A stretch of 64,000 nucleotides of DNA from NCBI RefSeq assembly GCF_038023995.1, contig NZ_CP150660.1:3408501-3472500 (forward strand), written 5' to 3'. Under the pieces are notes generated by a model. It was not told where the DNA came from and did no database searches. It was given only the letters and a program-made list of their open reading frames with translations. Within the stretch, counting starts at the first letter, position 1. Each line of letters begins with the position of its first letter. This DNA is from Polaribacter atrinae. Its GTDB lineage: Bacteria > Bacteroidota > Bacteroidia > Flavobacteriales > Flavobacteriaceae. Below are positions 9,646 to 19,755 of this stretch, piece after piece. Both the position numbers and the translations under genes were made by a program.

Positions 9646-11310
9646 TTAAAAATAATTTATCCAGTTTATTGTTAGTTTTATGCTGTTAAGGTCTATTTTT
9701 TGTTGGCTAGTTTTTCCTGTAGAAAGATTTATATTTATTTGTGATTTGTTTGTATTAAATAAATATCCTAAGCCTAATCCTATTAGATCTTCGTTTTTAG
9801 GATTTAAGTTTGCTTTTCCGAAGTCTGTGATGGTGTATAAATAAGATTTCTCTGATGTTAGGTATCTGTATTCTAGATTTACAAATGTGTAGTTGTGTGT
9901 AAATATACTTTGTTCATTAAAGCCTCTTATAGAGTTTGCTCCTCCAATTCTAAAAAGTTCATTGTTAAGGTAAGAATCAGAATTTAAATAACCTGTTTTG
10001 TTTTTGATAAAAATACTGTTGCGTGAGTTTAAATCCCATAAATAAGAAATTGTAGCTTCGATTTTAAATTGGCTTGTTTCTTCTTTTGATGTTTTCCTGT
10101 TTCCGAAACTAGGATTTACGTCTAAGTGAAATTTATTACTCAAAAAAAAGTCATTTTTAGGGACACTGTATTTTAATTGTAAGCCTAAAAAGTAATTACT
10201 AAAGGTTTCTATGTTGTTGGATAAGTTTTCTTTTAGGTTTTCTGATTTTTCAGAATTTAGTGTGAGGGCAAGTTTAATTTTAGAATTGATGTGGTAGGAA
10301 ATGCGAGAATCAAATTTCGAGTTTAGAAATGTAGAATCTTGTTTGTAGATAGAGAAAGTTAATTCTGGGCTAAATCTAGAGTTAAAAATGTAGGGTATTT
10401 CTGTGTTTAATTTTAATTCTTGTTTTTCTTCACCTATACTATTCCAAAATAAACCAAATTTTTCCCCTGTATTTAGAATGTTGTTTAGTTGTATTTCTAA
10501 ATTTCCGTTAAACAATAATTCTCCATCTTCTTTTGAGGCAAAACCTATAATTCCATCAAAACTGCTGTTTTGATGTTTTTTTAAATACATATATAATAAT
10601 GTAGAGTCTTTTGTGAATAAAACTTCTGGAGTTTTAATTTCTTTTATGAAATCTAAATTTTTAGAAGCGTCAGATATTTCTAAAATTTTTTGTTGATTAA
10701 ATATGTCTGTATGTTTTATGTTGAAGTAGTTTTTTAAATATGACCTAGGGAAGTCTTCATACTCTTTAATGATTATTTTATTAATGATTCTTTTCTTAGA
10801 TGGTATTATTTCTAATTTGGCAAATAGGGAATTTTTTTTGATTAGGATGTTTTTTAGTTGCATTTTAGAAAAGGATTTTCCTTCTGTGTCTAATTTTTTA
10901 GAGATTTTTAATAGTGTCTTTTGTAGTTCTTCTATAGGGATGGAGAATGTGTTTTCTTTTGTTTTAAATTTTTCTAAATAAAACTCATATTCTTTATTTG
11001 TTGTTATAATAGCGTTGTCTATTTTATTTTTAAGATTAAAATAAGCAATGTATTCTTCATTTGTTTTTTTTATGCTATCTACTGTATTAGTAAAATAACC
11101 TATATTCTTTAAGTATTCAGAAATTCTATTAACTTCTATTTTAAGTAAAATTGTGTCTTTATGTTTTTTTCGATAATTAATTGTGCTTAAAATTTCTGTA
11201 TCTGTTGTTTTTAAAGCTTTTAATTTTAAGGAAAAATCTTGTGCGAGCGTTCCTGTGCTAGAGAGTAGGATGAAAATTAGGGATATGTAATGCAGTTTTT
11301 TTCTTTTCAA
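9646..11310 (-). CDS. Omp85/TamA-like outer-membrane beta-barrel protein with POTRA-like N-terminus
   Basis: 554 residues with a signal peptide (MKRKKLHYISLIFILLSSTGTLAQ). The N-terminal half contains repeats that look like POTRA domains (for example KIEVNRISEYLKNIGYF and KRIINKIIIKEYEDFPRSYLKNYF). The C-terminal half is a predicted 16-strand barrel of short amphipathic strands. The loop motif IGGANSIRGFNEQ matches the conserved (V/I)RGF/Y element that Omp85 proteins place inside the barrel. The family includes BamA, TamA and two-partner secretion translocators, which insert or export outer-membrane proteins. Length and lack of five POTRA domains argue against BamA itself, so TamA/FhaC-like is the best guess. 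It lies upstream of the SusC-SusD pairs on the same strand, and divergent from rpsL. A functional link to them is not shown. Confidence 0.75.
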   Translation of the reverse strand: MKRKKLHYISLIFILLSSTGTLAQDFSLKLKALKTTDTEILSTINYRKKHKDTILLKIEVNRISEYLKNIGYFTNTVDSIKKTNEEYIAYFNLKNKIDNAIITTNKEYEFYLEKFKTKENTFSIPIEELQKTLLKISKKLDTEGKSFSKMQLKNILIKKNSLFAKLEIIPSKKRIINKIIIKEYEDFPRSYLKNYFNIKHTDIFNQQKILEISDASKNLDFIKEIKTPEVLFTKDSTLLYMYLKKHQNSSFDGIIGFASKEDGELLFNGNLEIQLNNILNTGEKFGLFWNSIGEEKQELKLNTEIPYIFNSRFSPELTFSIYKQDSTFLNSKFDSRISYHINSKIKLALTLNSEKSENLKENLSNNIETFSNYFLGLQLKYSVPKNDFFLSNKFHLDVNPSFGNRKTSKEETSQFKIEATISYLWDLNSRNSIFIKNKTGYLNSDSYLNNELFRIGGANSIRGFNEQSIFTHNYTFVNLEYRYLTSEKSYLYTITDFGKANLNPKNEDLIGLGLGYLFNTNKSQININLSTGKTSQQKIDLNSIKLTINWINYF

Positions 11311-11398
11311 AATGGATAATATAGGTCATTCAAAAGTAATTTAAAATCATAAATTTTAATATAAAAATCAAGAATAAGAAAAAATAACTTGCTGATTC

Positions 11399-11428
11399 TT
11401 GAATAATTAGAAAATAATTGTACATTTG
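11399..11428 (+). promoter_or_regulatory. Promoter of the str operon (rpsL)
   Basis: TTG at 11399-11401, 19-nt spacer, TACATTTG at 11421-11428. This fits the Bacteroidota sigma consensus TTG-N19-TAnnTTTG exactly. Transcription should start near 11435, giving a leader of about 50 nt before rpsL. Confidence 0.85.
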
Positions 11429-11486
11429 CGGACTCTTAAAAAAGAGTAAAGGTTTAATTATAAACGAAAAACAGTAATAATTTAGT

Positions 11487-11861
11487 ATGCCAACTATTCA
11501 ACAATTAGTTCGTAAAGGAAGAACCAAAATAACTAAGAAGAGTAAATCGGCTGCTTTGTCGTCTTGTCCTCAAAGACGTGGAGTGTGTACTCGTGTTTAT
11601 ACTACAACACCAAAGAAACCTAATTCAGCAATGCGTAAAGTTGCCAGAGTTAGATTGACAAATGGTAATGAGATAAACGCATACATCCCAGGTGAAGGAC
11701 ATAACTTACAAGAGCACTCGATAGTATTAGTTAGAGGTGGAAGGGTAAAAGATTTACCAGGTGTTAAATATCACGTAGTACGTGGTGCATTAGATACAGC
11801 GGGAGTTGAGGGTAGAACCCAAAGACGTTCAAAGTATGGTGCAAAACGCCCAAAGAAGTAA
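11487..11861 (+). CDS. rpsL: 30S ribosomal protein S12
   Basis: 124 residues, full family length. S12 sits at the decoding centre of the 30S subunit and shapes tRNA selection. The two conserved loops are present: [13 protein letters not shown] and [11 protein letters not shown]. Lys43 and Lys88, the residues usually changed in streptomycin resistance, are the wild-type lysines. First gene of the str operon, about 60 nt after a consensus promoter. Confidence 0.98.
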   Translation: MPTIQQLVRKGRTKITKKSKSAALSSCPQRRGVCTRVYTTTPKKPNSAMRKVARVRLTNGNEINAYIPGEGHNLQEHSIVLVRGGRVKDLPGVKYHVVRGALDTAGVEGRTQRRSKYGAKRPKK

Positions 11862-11997
11862 GAGTTATCGGTAAAGAGTTGTAACGCTTTAAGATGGTAG
11901 TTAAATGTTTGAGGTTTTCTTAAGCTTTTTACTATTGTTTTGATGTTTTATGACGAAGAGCTAATAACAAATTAATTAACTTTTTTAATGTAAAGAC
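11862..11997 (+). other. 136-nt rpsL-rpsG spacer, candidate S7-type control region
   Basis: An unusually long gap inside the str operon. GCTTTAAGA at 11886-11894 can pair with TCTTAAGC at 11918-11925 (one bulged T). In E. coli the S12-S7 spacer is where S7 binds to repress translation. The position is the same here, but I see no sequence identity that proves the same mechanism. Confidence 0.35.
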
Positions 11998-12477
11998 ATG
12001 AGAAAAAGAGCAGCAAAAAAAAGAGTCTTATTACCGGATCCTAAATTTAATGATCAGTTAGTAACACGTTTTGTGAATAACTTAATGTGGAGCGGTAAGA
12101 AGTCTGTAGCGTTTAAAGTGTTTTATGACGCTTTAGAGCTAGTAGAAGAAAGAAAAGGAGAAGGCGAAGAGAAGTCGGCTTTAGAAATTTGGAAAGATGG
12201 TTTATCTAATGTTATGCCTCACGTAGAAGTAAGATCTCGTCGTGTTGGTGGTGCAACATTCCAAATACCAATGCAAATTAGACCAGACCGTAAGGTTTCT
12301 ATGGCTATTAAATGGATGATTTTATATACTCGTAAGAGAAATGAGAAAACCATGGCACAGCGTTTAGCAGCAGAAATTTTAGCAGCAGCTAAAGAAGAAG
12401 GTGCAGCGGTAAAAAAACGTACTGATACTCACAAAATGGCAGAGGCTAATAAAGCTTTCTCTCACTTCAGATTTTAA
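11998..12477 (+). CDS. rpsG: 30S ribosomal protein S7
   Basis: 159 residues. S7 starts assembly of the 30S head by binding the 3' domain of 16S rRNA and contacts the E-site tRNA. Recognised by the N-terminal [15 protein letters not shown], the core [21 protein letters not shown] helix (here [16 protein letters not shown]) and the C-terminal [14 protein letters not shown]. Five bases separate its stop from fusA. Confidence 0.98.
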   Translation: MRKRAAKKRVLLPDPKFNDQLVTRFVNNLMWSGKKSVAFKVFYDALELVEERKGEGEEKSALEIWKDGLSNVMPHVEVRSRRVGGATFQIPMQIRPDRKVSMAIKWMILYTRKRNEKTMAQRLAAEILAAAKEEGAAVKKRTDTHKMAEANKAFSHFRF

Positions 12478-12482
12478 TAGAA

Positions 12483-14600
12483 ATGGCTAGAGATTTAAGA
12501 TTAACAAGAAATATTGGTATTGCAGCTCATATTGATGCTGGTAAAACCACAACAACAGAACGTATCTTGTTCTATACAGGTGTTTCTCATAAGTTAGGAG
12601 AAGTACATGATGGAGCAGCTACGATGGACTGGATGGAGCAAGAGCAGGAAAGAGGTATTACAATTACTTCTGCTGCAACTACTTGTGAATGGGATTTCCC
12701 AAAGGAAAATGCAGAGCCTACTCCAGAAACACAAGCATACCATTTTAATATTATTGATACTCCTGGTCACGTAGATTTTACTGTAGAAGTAAATAGATCT
12801 TTACGTGTATTAGATGGGTTAGTATTCTTATTTTCAGCAGTTGATGGTGTAGAGCCACAATCTGAAACTAACTGGAGATTAGCTGATAACTATAAAGTAC
12901 CTAGAATTGGATTCGTTAATAAGATGGATCGTCAAGGATCTGACTTCTTAAAGGTTTGTCAACAGGTAAAAGATATGTTAAAGTCTAACGCAGTGCCAAT
13001 TGTTTTGAATATTGGTGATGAGGATGAATTTAAAGGTATTGTAGATTTAGTAAAAAACAGAGCTATTGTATGGCATGATGATAACTTCGGAGCTACCTTT
13101 GATGTTGTTGCTATTCCAGAAAACATGAAAGATGAAGTACGTAAATATCGTGCTTTATTAATCGAAGAAGTAGCTAGTTATGATGAGAACTTATTAGAAA
13201 AATTCATGGAAGATGAAGATTCTATTACAGAAGACGAAGTGCACAATGCATTAAGAGCTGCTGTTATGGATATGGCTATCATTCCAATGGTTTGTGGTTC
13301 TTCATTTAAAAATAAAGGTGTTCAGTTTCTTTTAGATGCTGTATGTCGTTACTTGCCTTCTCCAATGGATAAGGAAGGTATTGTTGGTGTAAACCCAGAA
13401 ACAGAAGAAAAAGAATTACGTAAACCTAGTGTAAAGGAGCCTTTTGCTGCTTTAGCGTTTAAAATTGCTACAGATCCTTTTGTTGGTCGTTTAGCATTTT
13501 TTAGAGCATATTCTGGTCGTTTAGATGCAGGTTCTTATGTTTTAAATAACCGTTCAGGTAAAAAAGAACGTATTTCTCGTATCTATCAAATGCATGCTAA
13601 TAAGCAAAATGCAATTGATTATATTGAAGCTGGAGATATTGGTGCTGCTGTAGGTTTTAAATCTATTAAAACAGGAGATACTTTAACAGCTGAAAAATTC
13701 CCTCTTGTATTAGAGTCTATGGATTTTCCAGACCCTGTAATTGGTATTGCTATTGAGCCTAAAACAAAAGCTGATGTAGATAAATTAGGTGTTGGACTTG
13801 CTAAATTAGCAGAAGAAGACCCTACGTTTACTGTACGTTCAGACGAAGCTTCAGGACAGACTATTATTTCTGGAATGGGAGAGTTACATTTAGATGTACT
13901 TGTAGATCGTTTAAAACGTGAGTTTAAGGTAGAAGTTAACCAAGGACAACCACAAGTAGAATATAAAGAGGCTATTACTGCAGAAGCAGAGCATAGAGAG
14001 ATTTATAAGAAACAATCTGGTGGACGTGGTAAATTTGCAGATATAGTATTTACTATTGGACCTGCAGATGAAGGTGTTCAAGGTTTACAGTTTGAATCTG
14101 TTATTAAAGGTGGAAATGTACCTAGAGAATTTGTTCCTTCTGTAGAGAAAGGATTTAAAGAAGCTATGAAAAACGGTCCTTTAGCAGGTTATGAAATGGA
14201 CTCAATGAAAGTTACTTTAAGAGATGGGTCTTTCCACGCAGTGGATTCTGATGCATTATCTTTTGAATTAGCAGCTAAAATGGGTTATAAAGCTTCTGCA
14301 AAATCTGCAAAAGCAAAAATTATGGAGCCATTAATGAAATTAGAAGTGTTAACTCCAGAGGAGAACATGGGTGATATCGTTGGTGATTTAAATAGAAGAA
14401 GAGGTCAGGTTAGCGACATGAGCGATCGTAATGGATCTAAAGTTGTTAAGGCTTTAGTACCGTTATCTGAAATGTTTGGTTACGTTACTACTTTAAGAAC
14501 AATGTCTTCTGGTAGAGCAACTTCTACTATGGAATTTTCACATTATGCAGAAACTCCTTCAAATGTATCTGAAGATGTTATAGCTAAATCTAAAGGTTAA
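12483..14600 (+). CDS. fusA: Translation elongation factor G
   Basis: 705-residue GTPase that drives ribosomal translocation and, with RRF, recycling. GTP-binding motifs are visible in order: [15 protein letters not shown] (P-loop), a conserved RGITI switch I element, DTPGHVDF (switch II) and NKMD. The C-terminal domains IV-V include [10 protein letters not shown] and the RRGQVSDM segment. Located between rpsG and rpsJ in the str operon; no tuf gene follows it, the usual arrangement in Bacteroidota. Confidence 0.98.
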   Translation: MARDLRLTRNIGIAAHIDAGKTTTTERILFYTGVSHKLGEVHDGAATMDWMEQEQERGITITSAATTCEWDFPKENAEPTPETQAYHFNIIDTPGHVDFTVEVNRSLRVLDGLVFLFSAVDGVEPQSETNWRLADNYKVPRIGFVNKMDRQGSDFLKVCQQVKDMLKSNAVPIVLNIGDEDEFKGIVDLVKNRAIVWHDDNFGATFDVVAIPENMKDEVRKYRALLIEEVASYDENLLEKFMEDEDSITEDEVHNALRAAVMDMAIIPMVCGSSFKNKGVQFLLDAVCRYLPSPMDKEGIVGVNPETEEKELRKPSVKEPFAALAFKIATDPFVGRLAFFRAYSGRLDAGSYVLNNRSGKKERISRIYQMHANKQNAIDYIEAGDIGAAVGFKSIKTGDTLTAEKFPLVLESMDFPDPVIGIAIEPKTKADVDKLGVGLAKLAEEDPTFTVRSDEASGQTIISGMGELHLDVLVDRLKREFKVEVNQGQPQVEYKEAITAEAEHREIYKKQSGGRGKFADIVFTIGPADEGVQGLQFESVIKGGNVPREFVPSVEKGFKEAMKNGPLAGYEMDSMKVTLRDGSFHAVDSDALSFELAAKMGYKASAKSAKAKIMEPLMKLEVLTPEENMGDIVGDLNRRRGQVSDMSDRNGSKVVKALVPLSEMFGYVTTLRTMSSGRATSTMEFSHYAETPSNVSEDVIAKSKG

Positions 14601-14617
14601 TCTCTAAATAATATAAG

Positions 14618-14923
14618 ATGAGTCAAAAAATTAGAATTAAATTAAAGTCTTACGATTACAATTTAGTAGATAAATCTGCTGAAAAAATTGTAAAGACGGT
14701 AAAAAGTACTGGAGCTGTTGTAAACGGGCCAATACCATTACCAACACATAAAAAGATTTTTACTGTATTACGTTCTCCACACGTAAACAAGAAATCTAGA
14801 GAGCAATTTCAATTAGCTTCTTACAAAAGATTATTAGACATTTATAGTTCTTCTTCGAAAACTATTGATGCTTTAATGAAACTTGAGTTACCAAGTGGTG
14901 TTGAAGTTGAAATTAAAGTTTAA
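14618..14923 (+). CDS. rpsJ: 30S ribosomal protein S10
   Basis: 101 residues, full length ([52 protein letters not shown]). S10 belongs to the 30S head and, in other bacteria, doubles as NusE in antitermination. In E. coli it opens the S10 operon. Here it is instead the last gene of the str transcript, because a terminator and a new promoter lie between it and rplC. Confidence 0.98.
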   Translation: MSQKIRIKLKSYDYNLVDKSAEKIVKTVKSTGAVVNGPIPLPTHKKIFTVLRSPHVNKKSREQFQLASYKRLLDIYSSSSKTIDALMKLELPSGVEVEIKV

Positions 14924-14986
14924 TTAGACTTTAATAGAATGTTCTTATTTAGGTAAGAATCTCTAAAAAAAAAGTAATTTTATATT

Positions 14987-15023
14987 AACTTTCGGTTTAA
15001 TTTTGTTAAACCGAAAGTTTTTT
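14987..15023 (+). terminator. Strong intrinsic terminator of the str operon
   Basis: Perfect 14-bp stem: 14987-15000 pairs with 15006-15019 around the loop TTTTG, followed by T bases to 15023. It sits about 65 nt after rpsJ and overlaps the promoter of the rplC operon. Confidence 0.92.
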
Positions 15024-15032
15024 ATACTTTTG
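15003..15032 (+). promoter_or_regulatory. Promoter of the S10-type operon (rplC onward)
   Basis: TTG at 15003-15005, 19-nt spacer, TACTTTTG at 15025-15032, an exact fit to TTG-N19-TAnnTTTG. The TTG is in the loop of the preceding terminator. Transcription should begin near 15039, leaving a leader of about 225 nt. Confidence 0.85.
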
Positions 15033-15039
15033 CAACCCG

Positions 15040-15264
15040 AATTAGAGTAGGGTGAGGCTGTTTTTTGATTAATTTTAGAAAATAGTAACATGTCCAGAGC
15101 GTTTCGCGAAGGAAAAACGGAAAAACAAAATCAGCGTTGAATTTGTTTGCGCTGTTTTTTTTGGTTGAAATTTAAAGGGCGAAAATGAAACAATTGTTTC
15201 GAAAAATAAATTATTAATATAGACGCGCTGGATAATTAAATCTATCGTCTAAAATTTTAACTAA
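15040..15264 (+). promoter_or_regulatory. Structured mRNA leader of the rplC operon with attenuator-like hairpin
   Basis: Features in order: a 16-codon ORF at 15090-15140; the hairpin CAGCG (15132-15136)/CGCTG (15150-15154) followed by eight T (15155-15162), which looks like an intrinsic terminator inside the leader; a 14-nt palindrome at 15187-15200; and a stem TAGACG (15220-15225)/CGTCTA (15246-15251) ending 13 nt before the rplC start. A second GCGCTG at 15225-15230 could compete for the CAGCG arm. In E. coli the S10 leader is controlled by L4 through attenuation and translation; L4 (rplD) is the second gene here. The control mechanism in this organism is inferred only. Confidence 0.5.
15090..15140 (+). 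other. Possible 16-residue leader peptide in the rplC leader
   Basis: ATG at 15090 opens the frame MSRAFREGKTEKQNQR and stops at TGA 15138-15140, so the last two sense codons and part of the stop overlap the 5' arm and loop of the attenuator-like hairpin. Ribosome position on this ORF could decide whether the hairpin forms. A 16-codon ORF can easily arise by chance, so confidence is low. Confidence 0.25.
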
Positions 15265-15882
15265 ATGTCTGGGTTAATAGGAAGAAAGATTGGGATGACC
15301 AGCTTATTCGATGAGAACGGGAAGAATATTCCTTGTACTGTAATCGAAGCAGGTCCTTGCGTTGTCACTCAGGTCAGAACCGAAGAGGTTGACGGCTATA
15401 GTGCGTTACAGCTTGGTTTCGATGACAAAAAAGCAAAAAGTTCTAACAAAGCGTTAGATGGCCACTTTAAAAAAGCTGGTACCACTGCTAAAAGAAAAGT
15501 CGTTGAATTCCAAGGGTTTGAAGAACAATTTAAATTAGGAGATTCTATTACAGTAGAACACTTTGAAGAAGGCGAATTCGTCGATGTATCTGGTGTTTCT
15601 AAAGGTAAGGGTTTTCAAGGTGTTGTAAAACGTCATGGTTTTGGTGGTGTAGGTCAAGCTACTCACGGACAGCATAACCGTTTAAGAGCTCCGGGTTCTA
15701 TTGGTGCTGCGTCATATCCTGCAAGAGTATTCAAAGGAATGCGAATGGGAGGCCGTATGGGTGGAGATAAAGTGAAAGTACAAAACTTAAGAGTATTAAA
15801 AGTAGTTGCTGAAAAGAACTTACTTGTTGTTAAAGGAGCTATTCCTGGACACAAAAATGCTTTTGTAACTATTCAGAAATAA
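15265..15882 (+). CDS. rplC: 50S ribosomal protein L3
   Basis: 205 residues. L3 is an early assembly protein of the large subunit, reaching toward the peptidyl-transferase centre. Diagnostic text: [35 protein letters not shown] and the glutamine-bearing [18 protein letters not shown] (a site methylated in some bacteria). First gene after the 225-nt leader. Its TAA overlaps the ATG of rplD by one base (TAATG), implying coupled translation. Confidence 0.98.
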   Translation: MSGLIGRKIGMTSLFDENGKNIPCTVIEAGPCVVTQVRTEEVDGYSALQLGFDDKKAKSSNKALDGHFKKAGTTAKRKVVEFQGFEEQFKLGDSITVEHFEEGEFVDVSGVSKGKGFQGVVKRHGFGGVGQATHGQHNRLRAPGSIGAASYPARVFKGMRMGGRMGGDKVKVQNLRVLKVVAEKNLLVVKGAIPGHKNAFVTIQK

Positions 15883-16511
15883 TGGAAGTAGCAGTTTTAG
15901 ATATTACAGGAAAAGATACAGGTAGAAAGGTTGAGCTTTCTAAAGATGTATTTGGAATAGAACCCAACGATCATGCAATTTATTTAGATGTAAAGCAGTA
16001 TTTGGCTAACCAACGTCAAGGAACGCATAAATCTAAAGAAAGAGCAGAAATTACTGGTTCTACAAGAAAGATAAAAAAACAAAAAGGAACTGGTACTGCA
16101 AGAGCAGGTTCTATCAAGTCTGGTGTTTTTAGAGGTGGAGGTCGTATGTTCGGTCCAAGACCAAGAAGTTATTCTTTTAAATTGAATAAAAACTTAAAGC
16201 GTTTAGCACGTAAGTCTGCTTTAAGTATTCAAGCAACTGATAATAACTTAGTAGTTATTGAAGATTTTGAATTTGATAGTCCAAAAACAAAAAACTTTAC
16301 AAACTTATTAAGTGCATTAGCTTTAGATGCTAGAAGATCTTTATTTGTTTTGAACGGATTAAATACTAATGTGTATTTGTCTTCTAGAAACTTAAAAGGT
16401 TCTACAGTAATAAACGCTTCAGATTTAAATACTTATGGTATTTTAAATGCAAGTAAGATTGTGATTACTGAAGGTTCTTTAGAAGGAATTAATACAAATT
16501 TAACCAAATAG
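15882..16511 (+). CDS. rplD: 50S ribosomal protein L4
   Basis: 209 residues. L4 binds 23S rRNA and its long loop lines the exit tunnel; the loop is visible as [32 protein letters not shown]. In E. coli L4 is also the autorepressor of this operon, which makes it the natural candidate effector for the structured leader before rplC. Start overlaps the rplC stop by one base; rplW follows after 9 nt. Confidence 0.98.
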   Translation: MEVAVLDITGKDTGRKVELSKDVFGIEPNDHAIYLDVKQYLANQRQGTHKSKERAEITGSTRKIKKQKGTGTARAGSIKSGVFRGGGRMFGPRPRSYSFKLNKNLKRLARKSALSIQATDNNLVVIEDFEFDSPKTKNFTNLLSALALDARRSLFVLNGLNTNVYLSSRNLKGSTVINASDLNTYGILNASKIVITEGSLEGINTNLTK

Positions 16512-16520
16512 GGATTCATA

Positions 16521-16811
16521 ATGAGTATTTTAATAAAACCTATTATCACGGAAAAAGCAACAAATGACAGCGAATTATATAATCGCTTTACATTTATTGT
16601 AGATAAAAAAGCTAATAAATTAGAAATCAAAGGAGCTGTAGAAGCAACTTACGGTATTTCTATTTTAAGCGTTAAGACTTTAAATTATCCAATTCAAAGA
16701 AATACTAAGTTTACTAAAAAAGGTTTAGTTACAGGTATTAAAAGTGGGTACAAGAAGGCTATCGTTCAAGTAGCAGAAGGAGAAAGCATTGATTTTTATA
16801 ACAATCTTTAA
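16521..16811 (+). CDS. rplW: 50S ribosomal protein L23
   Basis: 96 residues (MSILIKPIITEKATNDSELYNRFTFIVDKKANKLEIKGAVEATYG in pieces). L23 sits at the tunnel exit and is the docking site for trigger factor and SRP in other bacteria. Full family length, in its standard place between rplD and rplB. Confidence 0.97.
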   Translation: MSILIKPIITEKATNDSELYNRFTFIVDKKANKLEIKGAVEATYGISILSVKTLNYPIQRNTKFTKKGLVTGIKSGYKKAIVQVAEGESIDFYNNL

Positions 16812-16823
16812 GAAAAGACAAAA

Positions 16824-17648
16824 ATGTCAGTTAGAAAATTAAAACCAATAACACCAGGTCAGCGTTTTAGAGTTGTAAATGGGTTCGACACCATAACAAC
16901 TGATAAGCCGGAGAAAAGTTTACTTGCTCCGAAAAAACGATCTGGAGGTCGAAACAGTCAGGGTAGAATGACAACACGTAACATAGGTGGTGGTCATAAA
17001 CAAAGATACCGTATTATCGATTTTAAAAGAGATAAAGCAGGTATTCCCGCAACAGTAAAAACTATAGAGTACGATCCAAATCGTACTGCATTTATTGCTT
17101 TACTTAGTTATGCTGATGGAGAAAAGCGTTATGTGATTGCACAAAACGGTTTAACAGTAGGTCAAACAATTGTAGCAGGTAGTGCTATTGCACCAGAAAT
17201 TGGTAATGCAATGTCATTAAGTGAAATTCCTTTAGGAACTGCAATTTCTTGTATAGAATTACGTCCTGGTCAAGGTGCTGTAATGGCGCGTTCTGCTGGT
17301 TCTTTTGCTCAGTTAATGGCAAGAGATGGTAAGTATGCGACAGTTAAGTTACCTTCTGGTGAAACAAGATTAATCTTGTTAACATGTATGGCAACTATTG
17401 GAGTTGTATCTAATTCAGATCATCAATTATTAGTATCTGGTAAAGCAGGTAGAAGAAGATGGTTAGGTAGAAGACCAAGAGTTAATGCAGTAAGAATGAA
17501 CCCAGTCGATCACCCAATGGGTGGTGGTGAAGGTCGTGCTTCTGGAGGTCATCCAAGATCTAGAAATGGTATTCCTGCTAAAGGATTTAAAACTAGATCT
17601 AAGACTAAAGCTAGTAATAAGTACATTTTAGAACGTAGAAAGAAATAA
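16824..17648 (+). CDS. rplB: 50S ribosomal protein L2
   Basis: 274 residues. L2 is needed for subunit association and peptidyl transfer. Diagnostic segments: [21 protein letters not shown] near the N-terminus and the C-terminal [18 protein letters not shown], which holds the conserved histidine (His in DHPMGGG). Standard order, followed 6 nt later by rpsS. Confidence 0.98.
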   Translation: MSVRKLKPITPGQRFRVVNGFDTITTDKPEKSLLAPKKRSGGRNSQGRMTTRNIGGGHKQRYRIIDFKRDKAGIPATVKTIEYDPNRTAFIALLSYADGEKRYVIAQNGLTVGQTIVAGSAIAPEIGNAMSLSEIPLGTAISCIELRPGQGAVMARSAGSFAQLMARDGKYATVKLPSGETRLILLTCMATIGVVSNSDHQLLVSGKAGRRRWLGRRPRVNAVRMNPVDHPMGGGEGRASGGHPRSRNGIPAKGFKTRSKTKASNKYILERRKK

Positions 17649-17654
17649 TAAGTT

Positions 17655-17933
17655 ATGGCAAGATCATTAAAGAAAGGACCTTACGTTCACTATAAATTAG
17701 AGAAAAAAGTGTTAGCTAATGTAGAGGCTGGTAGCAAAACTGTAATTAAAACTTGGTCTAGAGCAAGTATGATTACTCCAGATTTTGTAGGACAAACTAT
17801 TGCTGTTCATAATGGACGTCAGTTTGTACCAGTTTTTGTTACAGAAAACATGGTAGGGCATAAATTAGGCGAATTTTCACCAACTCGTTCTTTTAGAGGA
17901 CACGCTGGTGCAAAAAATAAAGGAAAAAAATAG
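17655..17933 (+). CDS. rpsS: 30S ribosomal protein S19
   Basis: 92 residues. S19 lies on the 30S head next to S13 and near the A-site tRNA. Recognised by [35 protein letters not shown] and [17 protein letters not shown]. Full length. Confidence 0.98.
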   Translation: MARSLKKGPYVHYKLEKKVLANVEAGSKTVIKTWSRASMITPDFVGQTIAVHNGRQFVPVFVTENMVGHKLGEFSPTRSFRGHAGAKNKGKK

Positions 17934-17939
17934 TAGGAT

Positions 17940-18344
17940 ATGGGAGTTCGTAAAAAAAACATGGCAGATCAGTTAAAAGCAGATAGAAAGCAACGTGCTT
18001 TCGCGAAGCTTACTAACTGTCCTACATCACCGAGAAAAATGCGTTTAGTCGCAGATCAGATAAGAGGAGTTGAAGTTGAGAAAGCTTTACAAATCTTAAA
18101 ATTTAGCCCAAAAGAAGCTTCAATTAATTTAGAGAAATTGTTGTTGTCTGCAATTGCAAACTGGCAAGCTAAAAATGAAGAAGCATCTATAGAAGACGCT
18201 AAATTATTTGTAAAAACAATTTGTGTTGATAGCGCAGGAATGTTAAAGAGATTAAGACCAGCTCCACAAGGTCGTGCACATAGAATTCGTAAGCGTTCTA
18301 ATCACGTTACTTTAGAGTTAGGTAGTAAAAATTTAAGCAATTAA
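17940..18344 (+). CDS. rplV: 50S ribosomal protein L22
   Basis: 134 residues. L22 forms part of the exit tunnel with L4. The core [20 protein letters not shown] is typical; the tunnel hairpin reads [20 protein letters not shown] second in-frame ATG at codon 8 ([11 protein letters not shown]) could be the true start; the N-terminal extension is of the kind often seen in this phylum. Confidence 0.97.
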   Translation: MGVRKKNMADQLKADRKQRAFAKLTNCPTSPRKMRLVADQIRGVEVEKALQILKFSPKEASINLEKLLLSAIANWQAKNEEASIEDAKLFVKTICVDSAGMLKRLRPAPQGRAHRIRKRSNHVTLELGSKNLSN

Positions 18345-18355
18345 TCAAAGTAGAA

Positions 18356-19078
18356 ATGGGACAAAAAACTAATCCAATAGGAAATCGTTTAGGAATCATC
18401 AGAGGTTGGGAATCTAACTGGTACGGTGGTAATGACTACGGAGATAAAATAGCAGAAGATTTTAAAATAAGACAGTATGTAAATGCTAGATTATTTAAAG
18501 CAAGTGTTTCTAGAGTAATTATAGAGCGTACTTTAAAACTTGTAACCGTTACTATCACTACTGCACGTCCAGGTATCATTATTGGTAAAGGAGGTCAAGA
18601 GGTAGACAAGTTAAAAGAAGAGCTTAAAAAAATTACAGGTAAAGAAGTTCAAATTAATATTTTTGAAATTAAACGTCCAGAATTAGATGCAAAATTAGTT
18701 GCAGTTAGTGTTGCTCGTCAAATTGAAAATAGAATTTCATACAAGAGAGCTACTAAGATGGCTATACAAGCTACAATGCGTATGAACGCTGAAGGAATTA
18801 AAATTCAAATTTCAGGTCGTTTAAACGGAGCTGAAATGGCACGTTCAGAGCATTATAAAGAAGGAAGAATTCCTCTTTCTACTTTTAGAGCTGATATTGA
18901 TTACGCACTTGTTGAAGCTCATACACAATACGGAAGATTAGGTATTAAAGTATGGATTATGAAGGGTGAGGTTTATGGAAAAAGAGAATTATCTCCATTA
19001 GTTGGCTTGTCTAAAAAACAAGGTGGTAATAAAGGTGGTGATAGATCTAAACGTCAACAACCTCGTAAAAGAAAATAA
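18356..19078 (+). CDS. rpsC: 30S ribosomal protein S3
   Basis: 240 residues. S3 is at the mRNA entry channel. It has the KH-domain signature [20 protein letters not shown] and the C-terminal [22 protein letters not shown], then a Lys/Arg-rich tail after [10 protein letters not shown]. Standard order before rplP. Confidence 0.98.
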   Translation: MGQKTNPIGNRLGIIRGWESNWYGGNDYGDKIAEDFKIRQYVNARLFKASVSRVIIERTLKLVTVTITTARPGIIIGKGGQEVDKLKEELKKITGKEVQINIFEIKRPELDAKLVAVSVARQIENRISYKRATKMAIQATMRMNAEGIKIQISGRLNGAEMARSEHYKEGRIPLSTFRADIDYALVEAHTQYGRLGIKVWIMKGEVYGKRELSPLVGLSKKQGGNKGGDRSKRQQPRKRK

Positions 19079-19100
19079 TTTTTAAAATTAGAAATTAAAA

Positions 19101-19532
19101 ATGTTACAGCCAAAAAGAGTAAAATACCGTAAGGTACAGAAGTCGAAAGGAAATATGACTGGTATATCTGGTAGAGGAAATCAGCTTTCTAATGGAATGT
19201 TTGGTATCAAATCACTAGATCAGAACTTATTAACTTCTCGTCAAATAGAAGCAGCTCGTATCGCGGCAACTCGTCATATGAAAAGAGAAGGACAGTTATG
19301 GATTAAAGTATTTCCAGACAAGCCTATCACTAAGAAACCTTTAGAGGTACGTATGGGTAAGGGTAAAGGAGCACCAGATCATTTTGTTGCAGTTATTAAA
19401 CCAGGTAGAATTTTGTTTGAAATTGGTGGAGTATCAATGGAAGTAGCAAAAGAAGCTTTACGTTTAGCAGCTCAAAAACTTCCAGTAAAAACGAAGTTTG
19501 TAGTAGCAAGAGATTTTGATATTAACGCATAA
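19101..19532 (+). CDS. rplP: 50S ribosomal protein L16
   Basis: 143 residues. L16 organises the A-site region of the 50S subunit. Recognised by [43 protein letters not shown] in pieces, and [22 protein letters not shown]. Contains the arginine in [12 protein letters not shown] (an arginine-hydroxylation site in E. coli). Full length. Confidence 0.98.
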   Translation: MLQPKRVKYRKVQKSKGNMTGISGRGNQLSNGMFGIKSLDQNLLTSRQIEAARIAATRHMKREGQLWIKVFPDKPITKKPLEVRMGKGKGAPDHFVAVIKPGRILFEIGGVSMEVAKEALRLAAQKLPVKTKFVVARDFDINA

Positions 19533-19543
19533 TTCTAAATAAA

Positions 19544-19735
19544 ATGAAACAATCTGAAATAAAAGAATTATCTATAGCTGATCTTAATGAGAAGCTTGGA
19601 GCGTTGCAAAAGAATTATACTGATCTTAAAATGGCTCACGCAATCACTCCTTTGGAGAATCCATTGCAGTTGAGAGGTTTAAGAAGAACTGTAGCAAGAA
19701 TTGCAACAGAATTAACAAAAAGAGAATTACAATAA
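19544..19735 (+). CDS. rpmC: 50S ribosomal protein L29
   Basis: 63 residues, a two-helix protein near the tunnel exit. MKQSEIKELSIADLNEKLG and the C-terminal RGLRRTVARIATELTKREL fit the family. Position between rplP and rpsQ is standard. Confidence 0.96.
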   Translation: MKQSEIKELSIADLNEKLGALQKNYTDLKMAHAITPLENPLQLRGLRRTVARIATELTKRELQ

Positions 19736-19755
19736 TTCTATAGTCAGTTTTAAAG

